A stretch of DNA of 64,000 bases from Trematomus loennbergii. Lineage: Eukaryota > Chordata > Actinopteri > Perciformes > Nototheniidae. The position numbers were made by a program, and so were the translations under genes. Position 1 is the first letter of the stretch. Each line of letters starts with the position of its first letter. The DNA is taken from assembly GCA_012861695.1 (NCBI GenBank), contig JAAOOA010000002.1, forward strand, positions 34,365,244 to 34,429,243, written 5' to 3'. A model generated the notes under the pieces. That model had not been told where the DNA came from. It made no database searches and saw only the letters and a program-made list of their open reading frames with translations. This document shows positions 31,336 through 49,797 of the stretch, one piece after another.

Positions 31336-31478
31336 ATATCAAAGTCTTTTCATCTGCAAGATGGAAGAATAGCTGGGTGCTGCCTGGAGAAACTGATGAG
31401 GAACACAGGCTGGCGTCAGCAGCTTTCCACACAGCCATCACATCTTCTCTTCCATAGTCTTTACTGTCCACTGGTGCT
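31336..31478 (-). other. Exon-like open segment inside the transposon stack
   Basis: Minus-strand segment with a good acceptor (CTCTTTTGACAG|) and donor (|GTGAGTA), open throughout. It reads APVDSKDYGREDVMAVWKAA, then DASLCSSSVSPGSTQLFFHL and ADEKTLI. I do not recognise a family. A second exon-like piece lies 1.7 kb upstream at 33211-33165 on the same strand (ATG...MSIGTSSTKNRRLEI with donor |GTGAGT), but joining them directly creates a stop, so an intermediate exon would be needed. It may be a captured host exon, an element gene remnant, or chance. Confidence 0.3.
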
Positions 31479-31940
31479 CTGTCAAAAGAGTGAACATCAC
31501 AGCTGTCATGTTAACCCTTTGTTACACAACATACAACCAACATGCGTCAAAAGTGACCCGAATTAGTTTTAATTGTAAATATCTTTGCAATAAATTACTT
31601 TAATCATTCAGGATTCCAGGTATTCCTCAATTAACCTGTTTTGGATCAACACCAAATTTTTATTTTTCCTTTCTTACTTTTTGAATACAAATCATGTTTG
31701 TATCACTACACTTCACAACATGGGTAAAAAATGATCCGTATTATTTTGCTATGTTATTTCATGCATGGCTGAGTGTTTTTTTACTATACATTTTCAAATC
31801 TATTCCTTTAGTCATTAATATTCAAAGTATTAATTAAATGCCTTGTTTTTGATTACCACAAATCATTATTTTCATTCTCCCGTTCTTAAATGATGAACTA
31901 AAATAGTTTAGGCCAAGTGTGATAAAAATGCAAAAAAAAA

Positions 31941-32720
31941 TACATACTATAATTTTAGCAGTGATTTGGACCAAGCATGTATGATGTAGTAATACAAAAA
32001 CTATTTTAGTTCACAGTGTGTCATTAGCTAGTCATGTTAGCTTGTAATATATATACAATATTTCTCTGTAATATGATACTCTTAAATGCTGTGAAATCCT
32101 TGCAATGTTTACAATATTGTTGTGATATTACAGAGGATTTCGATTGCAGTATTTTATTGTGAAATAATAGTTAAATGCTGTGAAATCCAAGGATACAGTC
32201 CTTTTTACATGTATTTGTTACATGTAAAAAGATACATACTATAATTTTAGCAGTGATTTGGACCAAGCATGTATGATGTAGTAATACAAAAACTATTTTA
32301 GTTTACAGTGTGACATTAGCTAGTCATGTTAGCTTGTAATATATATACAATATTTCTCTGTAATATGATACTCTTAAATGCTGTGAAATCCTTGCAATGT
32401 TTACAATATTGTTGTGATATTACAGGGGCTTTTTATTACAATATTTCTCTGTAATATGATACTCTTAAATGCTGTGAAATCCTTGCAATGTTTACAATGT
32501 TGTTGTGATATTACAGAGGATTTTGATTGCAGTATTTTATTGTGAAATAATAGTTAAATGCTGTGAAATCCAAGGATACAGTCCTTTTTACATGTAAAAA
32601 AATACATACTATAATTTTAGCAGTGATTTGGACCAAGCATGTATGATGTAGTAATACAAAAACTATTTTAGTTCACAGTGTGACATTAGCTAGTCATGTT
32701 AGCTTGTAATATATAGAGCA
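31941..32720. repeat. Three tandem blocks of about 290-370 bp
   Basis: ACATACTATAATTTTAGCAG begins blocks at about 31942, 32234 and 32603. Each block continues through GTTAGCTTGTAATATATA; the first two go on to GTGATATTACAG motifs, and the second has an extra module of about 80 bp. The same modules reappear near 34430-34700 in the outer element's right end. Confidence 0.85.
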
Positions 32721-34805
32721 GAGCTAACTAGCAAGTTAGCTAAACGTTAGCGGTTAGCCGTTTATGCTATGCTAGCTGTAACTAGAACATAACTATAACT
32801 ATAACTGAACATTAACTAACTGGATTCCGCTGTAAGAAAGCTGTGAAACTTTACAATAAACTTGGCGACAACACTGTGACACCCCGCTGCATGTTTATGT
32901 GTAATTCTCCCGTGTTGGAGACGAGAGGGTGGCGCAGCAGCATTGCAATAAGCTGTAAACTAATGTTAGCTGCCACCTGTTAAGCCCGGGCGCAACATCT
33001 TGCAAGAAACAGCATCTCAGGGCTTCTTAACATTTAACAACCTATTAATCATAACGGGAAGAAACTCAGCTAACCAGAAGAAGAAACATAACCTTAAATA
33101 AAAAATAAAACATTCACAAACTAAGGATATTCTAAATACATGTTTAACTCATCGCAGGACTCACCAGATCTCAAGTCTTCTGTTCTTTGTTGACGACGTC
33201 CCGATGCTCATATTTAACGTGTAGATGTAAAACGATCCCGATATTAATCCATAAACTCCTGCAGCAGAAATACAGGAGACCCGCTCAAACTGACGTGGAT
33301 GTTTCAAATGTGAACGACAGGCGCAGACAGTTCTCATTGGCAGGTTTCTTCGATGACGTTTATATTAACCAATCAGGAGTGTTGTGGACTCATTCCAAAC
33401 ATGCCTGACTTGTCTGCCGTGTTATGGCTGAATTCCATTTCAAGTGCCGTAGTTCTGGCTGTCGGCCAGAATCCGAAAACCATACATTATACTGCATGTA
33501 AGACTATAACTAACCCTTATTACTGTATATTGACCAATGGGAAAAAAAACACAGCAACATAACACATAAATAAAATAAGGATAACTGTGACTTATTGTTG
33601 AGTAAATAACAGTGTGTGTTTTAAACCTTGGTCCTCCCTGCAGAGATTTCTCCACTTTCTATGATTTTTTTTTTTTTTAATGATATTGTCAACTGTAGAT
33701 GTTTACAATATAGTAAGTTAGGAATTTCATGAAAACATATTTATTTTTACTTTTGTTTCAACATTGGATATTTTGTGTTTGTGGTGGATTCAATCGAATA
33801 TTGAGAAAATTATTTATGTAAAAATGTTTGACACTTTTTTTTACAGTTTCATGTGTAGGTACCTTAAAATTACAAAGAAATATCTTAAAGTCTTATAATA
33901 GTAATACACTTTTATATTACGAGGAGTTACATATTTAATTGCAGATAATAATTTTAATTTTACATACATCTGCATGTATTTTCTGAAAGTGCAAAAATAC
34001 TGTAAATATGATATAGTAATTTACTTTAAAAAAAAAGAAATAAATGTTATTTGTTGTTGTCAAAATACTTAAAATAATGTTTTGGGTTGTTAATTTATAG
34101 TTCATATCTATAATTTTACGGGATTTTGCAAGTTATTTAAAAAAACATAATTACTATAAAAAAATAATTATTTCCTGTAAAATTAGGATATTTTTTTACA
34201 GTGTATAGAATGTCTCAGTTCAAATCTTCCAGACGGTTTGAGAAGTAGGCTATGCTGCAGGACACACGCCGGTTAGAATAGTCTATTCTGCACATGTGCA
34301 ATGCTGCACAATTCAAATTTTACAGTAATGGGTTGTGCTATTACAGATGATTTTGAGTACAGTGCTTTACTGTGAAATAATAGTTAAATAATGTCAAATC
34401 CAATTTTACTGTAGTTTATAGATATTTTGTTGTGATATTACAGGGGCTTTTTATTACAATATTTCTCTGTAATATGATACTCTTAAATGCTGTGAAATCC
34501 TTGCAATGTTTACAATGTTGTTGTGATATTACAGGGGCTTTTTATTACAATATTTCTCTGTAATATGATTATTAAATGCTGTGAAATCCTTGCAATGTTT
34601 ACAATGTTGTTGTGATATTACAGAGGATTTTGATTGCAGTATCTTATTGTGAAATAATAGTTAAATGCTGTGAAATCCAAGGATACAGTCCTTTTTACAT
34701 GTATTTGTTGGGATATTACAGGGGGCCTTGATTACAATATGTCACTGTAAAATAATACTGTTAAATGTAGTGAAATGCTGGTAAATTTTTACAGTGTACC
34801 TTTAA

Positions 34806-36075
34806 TATAATATATGTAATTTCATTTGACTTTGACTGCATTGCATTGGAGACTATAGGCCATATGAGGATGTGGGATGTTTGTGCTACTGCAGCTCCTA
34901 TACAACACATATTCAGCTAATCATAATAATAATGAAACTCAGAGAGCTGGTGTGTTTAAACTGACTCAAAGTGACTCTAAATTACTTTGAAGCAGGCCGG
35001 TGTGTGTGTAAATGCTTTGGCTTCTCTTGTTATGACTGTGTTTGGGTTATGATTGTGAATGTTTTAAGTTGTCTGTAACTGTGCTGCTGCCTATTTTTGA
35101 CCTATCCTGGTCAAATAAAGATAACAAAATAAAAAAATGTACTCTCAATCCTGAATTATATATGCCTAACTTTTTACAAACCTCATCAATATAATAAGTT
35201 GTTATACAATGCTCACCCAATTCCATCAAATCCCTAATAGCGCTTTGAAAATAGAGTAAAGGAACATATTTCCCTCAAAATGTGGAGCTCCTTAAATCTT
35301 CTTCAGTGTTATTATGTGTATCTATAGTCACATATACTCCTCTAATCTCTGCTCAGTGCTTTTTGCCATTGTCTCTTTTCCACATTGTCCTGTCAGAGAT
35401 GCTCCACCTACAGCTGCACCTCCAGAGAAACCCACTCTTTTCTCCAGCATATTAAAACCTGCCTCCTCAAACCTTCATCATCAGGCCACATCATGGACGT
35501 TGTGATGTGGACTGTCCGTGGCACTTTTATATTTTTGCATCATCATACCTCTAACTTATCCACATTTGAATTTTTTTATGTTGAAGTATTTTCAAGTTCC
35601 ATTTATATTGGTCATCATATCAATATATTTATTTATATGTCTGTAGTTTGTTGTTGGTTAATCAGTTATGAATCTAGGACAATTATTTTAAAGCTTAAAA
35701 TATACCAAAACGATATTTGTTATGCTTTTTTGTGTTGTAAGATAAACATTTGAGCAGTGTAGCTGAAGTTGGAAGTACCCCAGTGTCAGGGTGGTTTTTT
35801 GTTTTATGGGGAATAAAACTCAGGCCCTCCTAGTTTGTAGTCAATATCTTTAACACAATGCCGCCCTCTACTGGTCTGGAGTCTGACGTGCATTTGAGTG
35901 AGTTAAGACTGTAAAAATCAAACCTTGCTACCGTTTTCTGGTATAAAAGTGTTCCTTTGTGGCGCTGCAGAGCATCTTTAAATCACTGACTAGAATACAT
36001 GTTGAGTATTCGTCTCTATTCATGCAACAATCAAGATTTATTTAAGAAATGTAAATGGTTATTATGGCCAACATG
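34806..36075. other. Intergenic, with one LINE tail
   Basis: AT-rich, no supported exon. A LINE 3' end is present at 35041-35133. The rest shows nothing recognisable. Confidence 0.4.
35041..35133 (+). mobile_element. L2-type LINE or SINE 3' tail
   Basis: GTGCTGCTGCCTATTTTTGA followed by CCTGGTCAAATAAAGATAAC resembles the teleost L2 3' end (CTGCTGCCT...CCTGGTTAAATAAAGG). Only about 90 bp is recognisable. Confidence 0.45.
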
Positions 36076-36240
36076 TTAAAGGTCCCATGACATGCTTTTC
36101 CGGTTATTACCCGTCCCCTTGTGTGTTATGTAGCGTTTTCTGCATGTAAATGGTCTGCAAAGTCACAAACCCTCAAAGTACACCCTGTAGCGAGTAAAAC
36201 TCTAACACAGAAAAGACCTGTCTATGCTGCCCCAGAATGC

Positions 36241-37143
36241 GAGAGATTTACGCATTACTGTAATAATATTACTTTTGTCGGTAACGGAGTAGTGTAACGC
36301 GTTACTTTAATAATTCAGTAATCACACTACAGTTACTAACATTGCCCCGACATGCGTTACTTCGTTACTTTTATAAAATCAGTCATAATCACACTGACAG
36401 ACAAGAGGGGTTTCCGCCGCAGGTTTATATGTACGTAATCTGCGCGACTTGCACGTCCACATCTCCACGTGCAGTGCTGCATAAACATGGCAGAGTCAGC
36501 GATAACTTTCGAGGGGTGGAGGTATGCCCATTATTTTGAGTTCGTCCGAAGAATAGACAGGAATGTGACGGTGAGGTGCAAACTGTGTCCAGGCCAGAAG
36601 CTGTTATCCACTGCTGCAAACACCACGTCAAACCTCAACAAACACCTGCAAAGAACACATGCTAAGGTGAAGCTAATAGCTAAGGACCCCCGAACCCAGA
36701 GTGAGGATGTTGTGAGTGCGCCGCCGCCGACTCCGAAGCAGCACAAATTAGAATTTGGAGGACCGGTAACCAAAGCAGAGATGGACAGGCTTGTAGCATC
36801 CTTCATAGTAGAGGTAATGTTGCCCATTTGCACAGTGGAATCACCATCGCATCGTTCAGAGATATACTGCGCAAAATACAGATAGCAGGAGACAGAGGAC
36901 AGCCATAGTCAGAGCTATCTGGATCAGTCTTATGCGACAATGGAAACTGAACTAAAGAGAACATTTGAAACTTTAGCAGTCTGCGTGATCTGCCTGTAGG
37001 GAGGGGCGGGCCAGCCCTGCGAGTAAAGTAACGAGTAAAGTAACGAGTTACTTTATGTAGAGAGTAACGAAGTAGTGTAATATATTACTTTTTTTTAAAG
37101 TAATATGTAATATGTAATATATTACTTTTTTTTAGTAACGACG
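36241..37143 (+). mobile_element. hAT-type deletion derivative nested in family B MITE
   Basis: Comparison with the uninterrupted copy at 53167-53911 places the insertion between AGAATGC and CCATCTCTGG. Its ends are rich in GTAACG/CGTTAC and ATTAC motifs in inverted orientation (GGTAACGGAGTAGTGTAACG left; AGTAACGAAGTAGTGTAATA right). The interior carries a BED zinc-finger transposase start (36487-36885). Exact ends and target duplication could not be fixed. Confidence 0.65.
36487..36885 (+). pseudogene. Truncated hAT transposase (BED zinc finger N-terminus)
   Basis: From ATG at 36487 the frame encodes MAESAITFEGWRYAHYFEFV, then a BED-type zinc finger (VRCKLCPGQK...TSNLNKHLQRTHAKV, a CxxC...HxxxxH pattern), a Pro-rich linker and KAEMDRLVASFIVEVMLPIC. 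It then hits a stop at 36885. A further piece near 36937-36998 (LDQSYATMETELKRTFETLA) resembles a downstream transposase segment, so the middle has been deleted. The RNase H-like catalytic core and dimerisation domain are missing, so this is non-functional. ZBED-type host genes share this finger, but the position inside terminal repeats argues for a transposon. Confidence 0.75.
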
Positions 37144-37913
37144 CCATCTCTGGACGTGACCATACCCAAATGGACCCATTGGTCCAAATGGACCAATCCA
37201 TGGAGCTCCTCACACACACACACTCTCTCAGCGGCAAAACTGTGACGCGCTGGGAGGGGGGTGCTAGTGGAGCCTCGCAGCGGCGAAACTGTGGCGCGCT
37301 TACACTGTAGGTGCGCCGCGTTTGGGGGTGCGGTTGCTAGTGGAGCCTCGCAGATGGGCCCCTCAGCACCCCCCCTTCCCGCATCCATGGTGCTCAGGCT
37401 GAGTTCAGGCTGAGTTTCGCGATGTCTCGCAGTCTCGCAGACCCACGCAGCTACCAGGAAACTACACCAGTAAGCCAGCTCACACTGTCCGCTCCTCGCA
37501 GCAGCGAGCCGTGCAACGTCCCAACACGGCACCCAGACCCCACGCAGCATTCTCATCTGTTTGTCCTTACTGGTGTAATTTTCTGGTTGCTAACGCCATT
37601 GTAACACATAATCACTGATGTTCCGCTGTAACGGTGGTGGACTCATCAGAACAGAGTGGGCGAGCTGACCAATCAGAGCGCAGTGGGCTCACAGGGAGGG
37701 GGGAGCTCCAACAAGCCGTTTAGGACAGAGAGTGAATACACATACTATACAGAGATGCTGTATGAGAAACCAATGTGATTTTGGAAAATTGCACAATATA
37801 AATCTATTTATCTATTCAATGGAATTATGATCAGAAGAAATGGCCATGACATGGGACCTTTAATGTCCTCTTTGACACAGAGAACTAACGAAGAGGGAGC
37901 AGTAACACCATAA

Positions 37914-38685
37914 TAGTGATGTGTTGGTCGCGAATGAGCCGATTTTGAACAGCTCTTTGGTACGAACGAGGGGAACCGAGTCGTACTTGGTGAGAGCCGT
38001 TCTTGTTATAGTTCAATCGTTGGTCCGCACTCACTGCCTGCCAAAATCCACTCGCCTTTTAAAAAGCTTGATTTTGTTCCCCAAAGGTATTCTGTGAAGA
38101 CCCGACCCTACTCTGATTGGTAGGTTTCAGCACGAGGAGTGAGATGGGGTGGGTCTTAACGGAATACGCGCGAGAGAGAAGTCATAACAAGTGGTACAGG
38201 ACAGGTAGACGACGTGTTTTTCGGATGGAAAATTAGCCAAACGCGAAAACGCAGCAGCATTTGGATGCACTTCAACCAAAACCCAGGCAGTGATAAAGCA
38301 CACCATTTGTAAAGGCAAAATATCCTTTAAAGCAGGGTCAACAAATAATCTCCATCCCCACTTAAAAACACAGTATCTAATATTAAGAGTTGCGTGAATT
38401 TCATTCAAGGCAAGGCTACAGAGGGTAAATTGAAAGTAGTACATTCACTGACATGAATGACATGGATATGGCGCCACCTTGTGTCATGTTTACAATGCAG
38501 ATTATTGACATTAGGTCTGGCAATACAGTCAATCATTATCCTGCTGATTATTTCACAAATAAACCTAGTAACCCCGCCCCCTTTTAAAAAAACGGCTCTT
38601 TTGAACGGCTCTTTTGAACGGCTCTTTGAAAGGAACGGAGCCATAAGATCCGGCTCCCTTCAAAGAGCCACAATTCCCATCACTC
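37914..38685 (+). mobile_element. Family D hAT non-autonomous element, copy 1 (8-bp duplication)
   Basis: A 772-bp element starts TAGTGATGTGTTGGTCGCGA and ends ...AATTCCCATCACTC, flanked by a perfect 8-bp duplication CACCATAA (37906-37913 and 38686-38693). A degenerate BED zinc-finger remnant is readable on the plus strand around 38227-38400 ([17 protein letters not shown], then [20 protein letters not shown]), with an indel breaking the first Cys pair. It inserted 50 bp from the family B MITE and just downstream of the camkk1 poly(A) signal. Confidence 0.85.
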
Positions 38686-38802
38686 CACCATAATAATGTG
38701 AGTTGTCACAAGGTTGCCCTCTAGTGTCTCTCATTCAATGCTGTCATGGTGCATTTAAACAAATAAATCTGTAATTGTTCAGTCATTGTTTATAATGACA
38801 AC

Positions 38803-38808
38803 TTTATT
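38803..38808 (-). terminator. camkk1: Poly(A) signal of camkk1
   Basis: TTTATT on the plus strand gives AATAAA on the minus strand, about 185 bp downstream of the camkk1 stop codon. Confidence 0.5.
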
Positions 38809-38990
38809 TATCTTGATTCAGACAAATAATATTCTCAACAACTGTAGAAAATGTAAAAATACAATCAAATCAGATTTGTGAACGGTTTGTATGTATTTAA
38901 CTATCCATATTATAACATAGAGTATGTCATCAGTATTATGCATTAACCATTGAAGCTCTCTTCTTTTTTAATCTGTGTTAATGTTTCTTT

Positions 38991-47335
<8,345 letters not shown>

Positions 47336-47713
47336 GTCCAAACCTAACTCTGTAACGGAGAAATAATACAAATCAAGTCTAATTGGTTGTTACAGCATCA
47401 CTACGGACAATGACTCTGCGGTAATGACATAATGTGTTGTTCGCTTATAATTTAGCAAAAGCAGAAAGTAAGTGTGATTGAGGATGTCAACAAAACTATT
47501 ACCACCGTATGTTTTTTCCCACGACGTCATTTCTGAAACTATTACGGGAAACCTAAAACATGTCATCTGTATTTGTCTATGGTTCTAACCGTCTAGTTTC
47601 CCGACAGCCCTTAAACGCAGCATTAGCAGCTCCCAGAGCGCCCCGGCAGGATGCACGTGGAACAAACAGGGAGCAAAGTTAACTGAAGAAGCAGAGAGCA
47701 TCCCGCGTGCATC
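47336..47713. promoter_or_regulatory. Bidirectional promoter region between camkk1 and vps37d
   Basis: The camkk1 non-coding exon (donor at 47295, minus) and the vps37d start codon (47714, plus) face away from each other across about 0.4 kb. The vps37d-proximal part (47620-47760) is GC-rich relative to its surroundings. No TATA box is seen near either start, as is usual in shared promoters. Confidence 0.5.
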
Positions 47714-48959
47714 ATGTCTCACTTTGCCGCTCTGAGGACCCGAGAGCTGCGCGAGCTGCTGGAGGATGAAGACAGAATAAGACACATCATCAGGGGCAGC
47801 GATAAGGTGGGACATTCACGAAACGTAAAATAAAACTTTCCATTTAGTGTTTTTGTAACTATCTTTGGTCATTCCAGGTTCAGGGGCTGCAGAGTGCTGC
47901 AGAGAAGATGCTGCTTTCCAATCAGAAAACAGCCAACGTCGCTCTTTCTCAAAAACCTAAATTTAGAGATGCTAAGTTGCTACTTGCAATGAAGTACAAA
48001 GAACTGGAAAACATTCAAAGATCATCCAGGCCAAACAAGAACAACTTGGTGAGACTCTGTATTTGTGTTTTTTTTAGTTTAGTTTTTTAAACTGTGTGCC
48101 TAATTTGTTTTCATTTCCTACATTTGCAGCAGAAAAATCCAGTTTGCATTGTGCTCAGTGGAGTCTCCTAAAAACAGTAAACCATGCAGAGGAGAAGTGT
48201 GAGGTAAGCATTGACCTCAGTCTCTGGTATATTTTTTATAGTGTTCACATACGACAAATATTCAATTAACATGTCAATAATGTGTGTCAATACACATAAA
48301 TAATACCATTATGGGTCTCTTCTGCAAATACACTTTACAAAAAGACAAGCATTTTGAGAAAATAAGAGTTCATAACTCCTACTCTGTACAAACACACTAA
48401 ACGTTTGAACTGCTGCTGTGTTTGTGTGTCACCCTAGTTTTTTTCTTTAGAGGCCAATATTATTTTGTAGAAGCAAAGGAGATGTCTTAGCTGGGGTAAC
48501 ATGATACCCATTGTTTGTTTGGAAATAATGAGATACTTCTCTTAACAGATGCTGTGTCAGAGGTTTGAAGAGGGGAATACGTTGCTGGCAGATTTCCTGA
48601 ATTCCTTTCTGGGCTCACGGAAAGCCCAACACATCAGGATGGTTCTGGTGAAGAAGCTGCAGGAAGTTATTGAATTGGAATCAACACAATGGCTCGGTGA
48701 GATGCACCCTGACACTCCCAACACCTGCCTCTGCAGTCTCACCACAGCTGTGGTCTTACCAGCCTGCTGCCACCCTCCATTCCTGCTCCCCCTTTGGCCT
48801 GTGAACACGGATCACTGTCTACATTTACCGCTTTGTCATGATTACAATGTGTCTCTACGTCCTCGAGTGCACGGACGAGGCCCCAGATGGCCCACAAGAC
48901 CTGTCCGTCTTCCGCCTCTGAAGGTTCAGAAGAGGAGGCATCAACAGGCACCACAATGA
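47714..48959 (+). CDS. vps37d: VPS37D-like ESCRT-I subunit (4 exons)
   Basis: Exons 47714-47806, 47878-48048, 48130-48203 and 48549-48959. The product starts MSHFAALRTRELRELLEDED and continues HIIRGSDKVQGLQSAAEKML, followed by a Mod(r)/VPS37 coiled-coil domain (LLLAMKYKELENIQ; SSLHCAQWSLLKTVNHAEEK; ADFLNSFLGSRKAQHIRMVL) and a Pro/Arg-rich tail with VRLPPLKVQ. VPS37 proteins join TSG101, VPS28 and MVB12/UBAP1 in ESCRT-I, sorting ubiquitinated cargo into multivesicular bodies. In exon 2, after ENIQ, the frame is off by one: IIQAKQEQL continues in the next frame and meets exon 3 (AEKSSLHCAQ) with correct phase. A one-base deletion near 48014-48020 explains this. With the base restored the protein is 249 aa, close to human VPS37D (251 aa). 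The short C-terminal tail argues against VPS37B/C. Confidence 0.78.
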
Positions 48960-49462
48960 AGTCTAATCCTGACTCAGATACAGGTTTTCACTTCATTCAA
49001 GATAGTGGGTAAAGTTGACTTTGCATCAAGCCTTGGATTTAAAAAGATATTCCATATTTCCCCAAATAGGTTGTGTCTTCACTAAACGGTGGAGTAACTA
49101 AGTGAATTCAGTAAAGTGCTTTACTTAAGTACGATTTTAAAGGGGCTTTATTTGAGTTTTCCAAATTTCTTCTGCCTCACATTTATTTTCTGACTTTCGT
49201 TACTTTAAATATTATTAGTCAGATTAATAATACAAAATATGGTTATATTTATAATATATGAATGTACCCTTAAAGGTAATGATACATTATATTGATCTCT
49301 CAATAAAATTGACAAGCTACCTGGTAGTATACAAAGAGCTTATCCTTTACCAGCTTAATAATAATTTTATACATTTGTTTATTCGAATGCAAGAATTGTA
49401 TTTGTAAGGGAGTATTATACTGTACACTGTGTTACTTACTAAACTATACTAATTTTACTTAA

Positions 49463-49793
49463 AGGTGGGGTAGGTAAGTTTGAGAAACCGGCTCGAGATA
49501 CATTTTTTGTTATATTCCATGGAATGCTCTTAACATCCCGATAGCAATGAATATCTTAAGTGCTTTGACAAAAAATCATTAAAAAAATTCATCTGTGGAA
49601 GCTGTAGTACTGTAAAAAGCACGACCAATCATTTTAGCCGGCCCGGCTAAAATAACTGGATGTCCTACCTGCCTGTCAGCCTTCCATCTGTGTGTTGGAG
49701 GCTCTGTAAGGAAGTGGCAGATGTTTTTCGGGCTGTGTATTTTCAAATTCTAGCGCACTCGAGTTGGTTTCTCCAAAATTACCTACCCCACCT
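49463..49793. mobile_element. Family A MITE, copy 3 (TTAA-flanked)
   Basis: A 331-bp copy of the element at 1086-1469, with the same AGGTGGGGTAGGTAAG terminus and its inverse, and TTAA on both sides (49459-49462 and 49794-49797). It lacks about 50 bp of the centre present in copy 1. Confidence 0.85.
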
Positions 49794-49797
49794 TTAA

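Larger units (their letters stand above)
27405..34203. mobile_element. Inner CACTG-ended element nested in the outer one
   Basis: A second pair of termini, CACTGTAAAAAAG (27405) and TTTTTTTACAGTG (ending 34203), is again flanked by TA on both sides (27403-27404 and 34204-34205). The interior includes a degraded MITE (27983-28165), the foldback element (29087-31216) and tandem 290-370-bp blocks (31941-32720). Because the outer right end carries the same TGTGATATTACAG motif blocks as the interior, the pair could instead reflect duplicated termini of one element. Confidence 0.45.
26604..34796. mobile_element. Outer CACTG-ended DNA transposon (TA duplication), 8.2 kb with nested insertions
   Basis: The left end is CACTGTAAAAATATTCACCG and the right end is ...AAATTTTTACAGTG, giving short inverted termini (CACTGTAAAAA). 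TA flanks both sides (26602-26603 and 34797-34798) and the whole interrupts the family A MITE. Subterminal DNA on both sides is packed with short repeated motifs (ATTACAATA, TGTGATATTACAG, TGTGAAATCC). CACTG termini plus subterminal repeats resemble fish EnSpm/CACTA non-autonomous elements, while TA duplication also fits Tc1/mariner, so the superfamily is not settled. No transposase is recognised. Confidence 0.6.
26259..34801. mobile_element. Family A MITE, copy 2, split by an 8.2-kb insertion
   Basis: The left part (26259-26603) matches copies at 1086 and 49463 from AGGTGGGGTAGG to the TTCTTACCTACCC of the right terminus, where it stops. The missing end, CCT followed by TTAA, reappears at 34799-34805, directly after the inserted DNA. 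Outer TTAA duplications are at 26255-26258 and 34802-34805. Intact copies have CCCCACCT at this point. Here the pre-insertion sequence was CCCTACCT, so a C-to-T change created the TA dinucleotide used as target. Confidence 0.75.
36080..37859. mobile_element. Family B MITE, copy 1 (TTAA-flanked), interrupted by a hAT element
   Basis: It starts AGGTCCCATGACATGC and ends with the inverse ...CATGACATGGGACCT, flanked by TTAA at 36076-36079 and 37860-37863 (piggyBac-like duplication). The outer parts match copy 2 at 53167-53911 in reverse orientation. A segment of about 0.9 kb (roughly 36241-37143) absent from copy 2 is a nested hAT-type insertion. Confidence 0.8.

Noticed and set aside
38127..38444. 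Minus-strand open frame of about 100 codons, repeated almost identically at 55581-55862
   Set aside because: It is duplicated only because both lie in the family D hAT element, and the opposite strand carries the meaningful BED-finger remnant.
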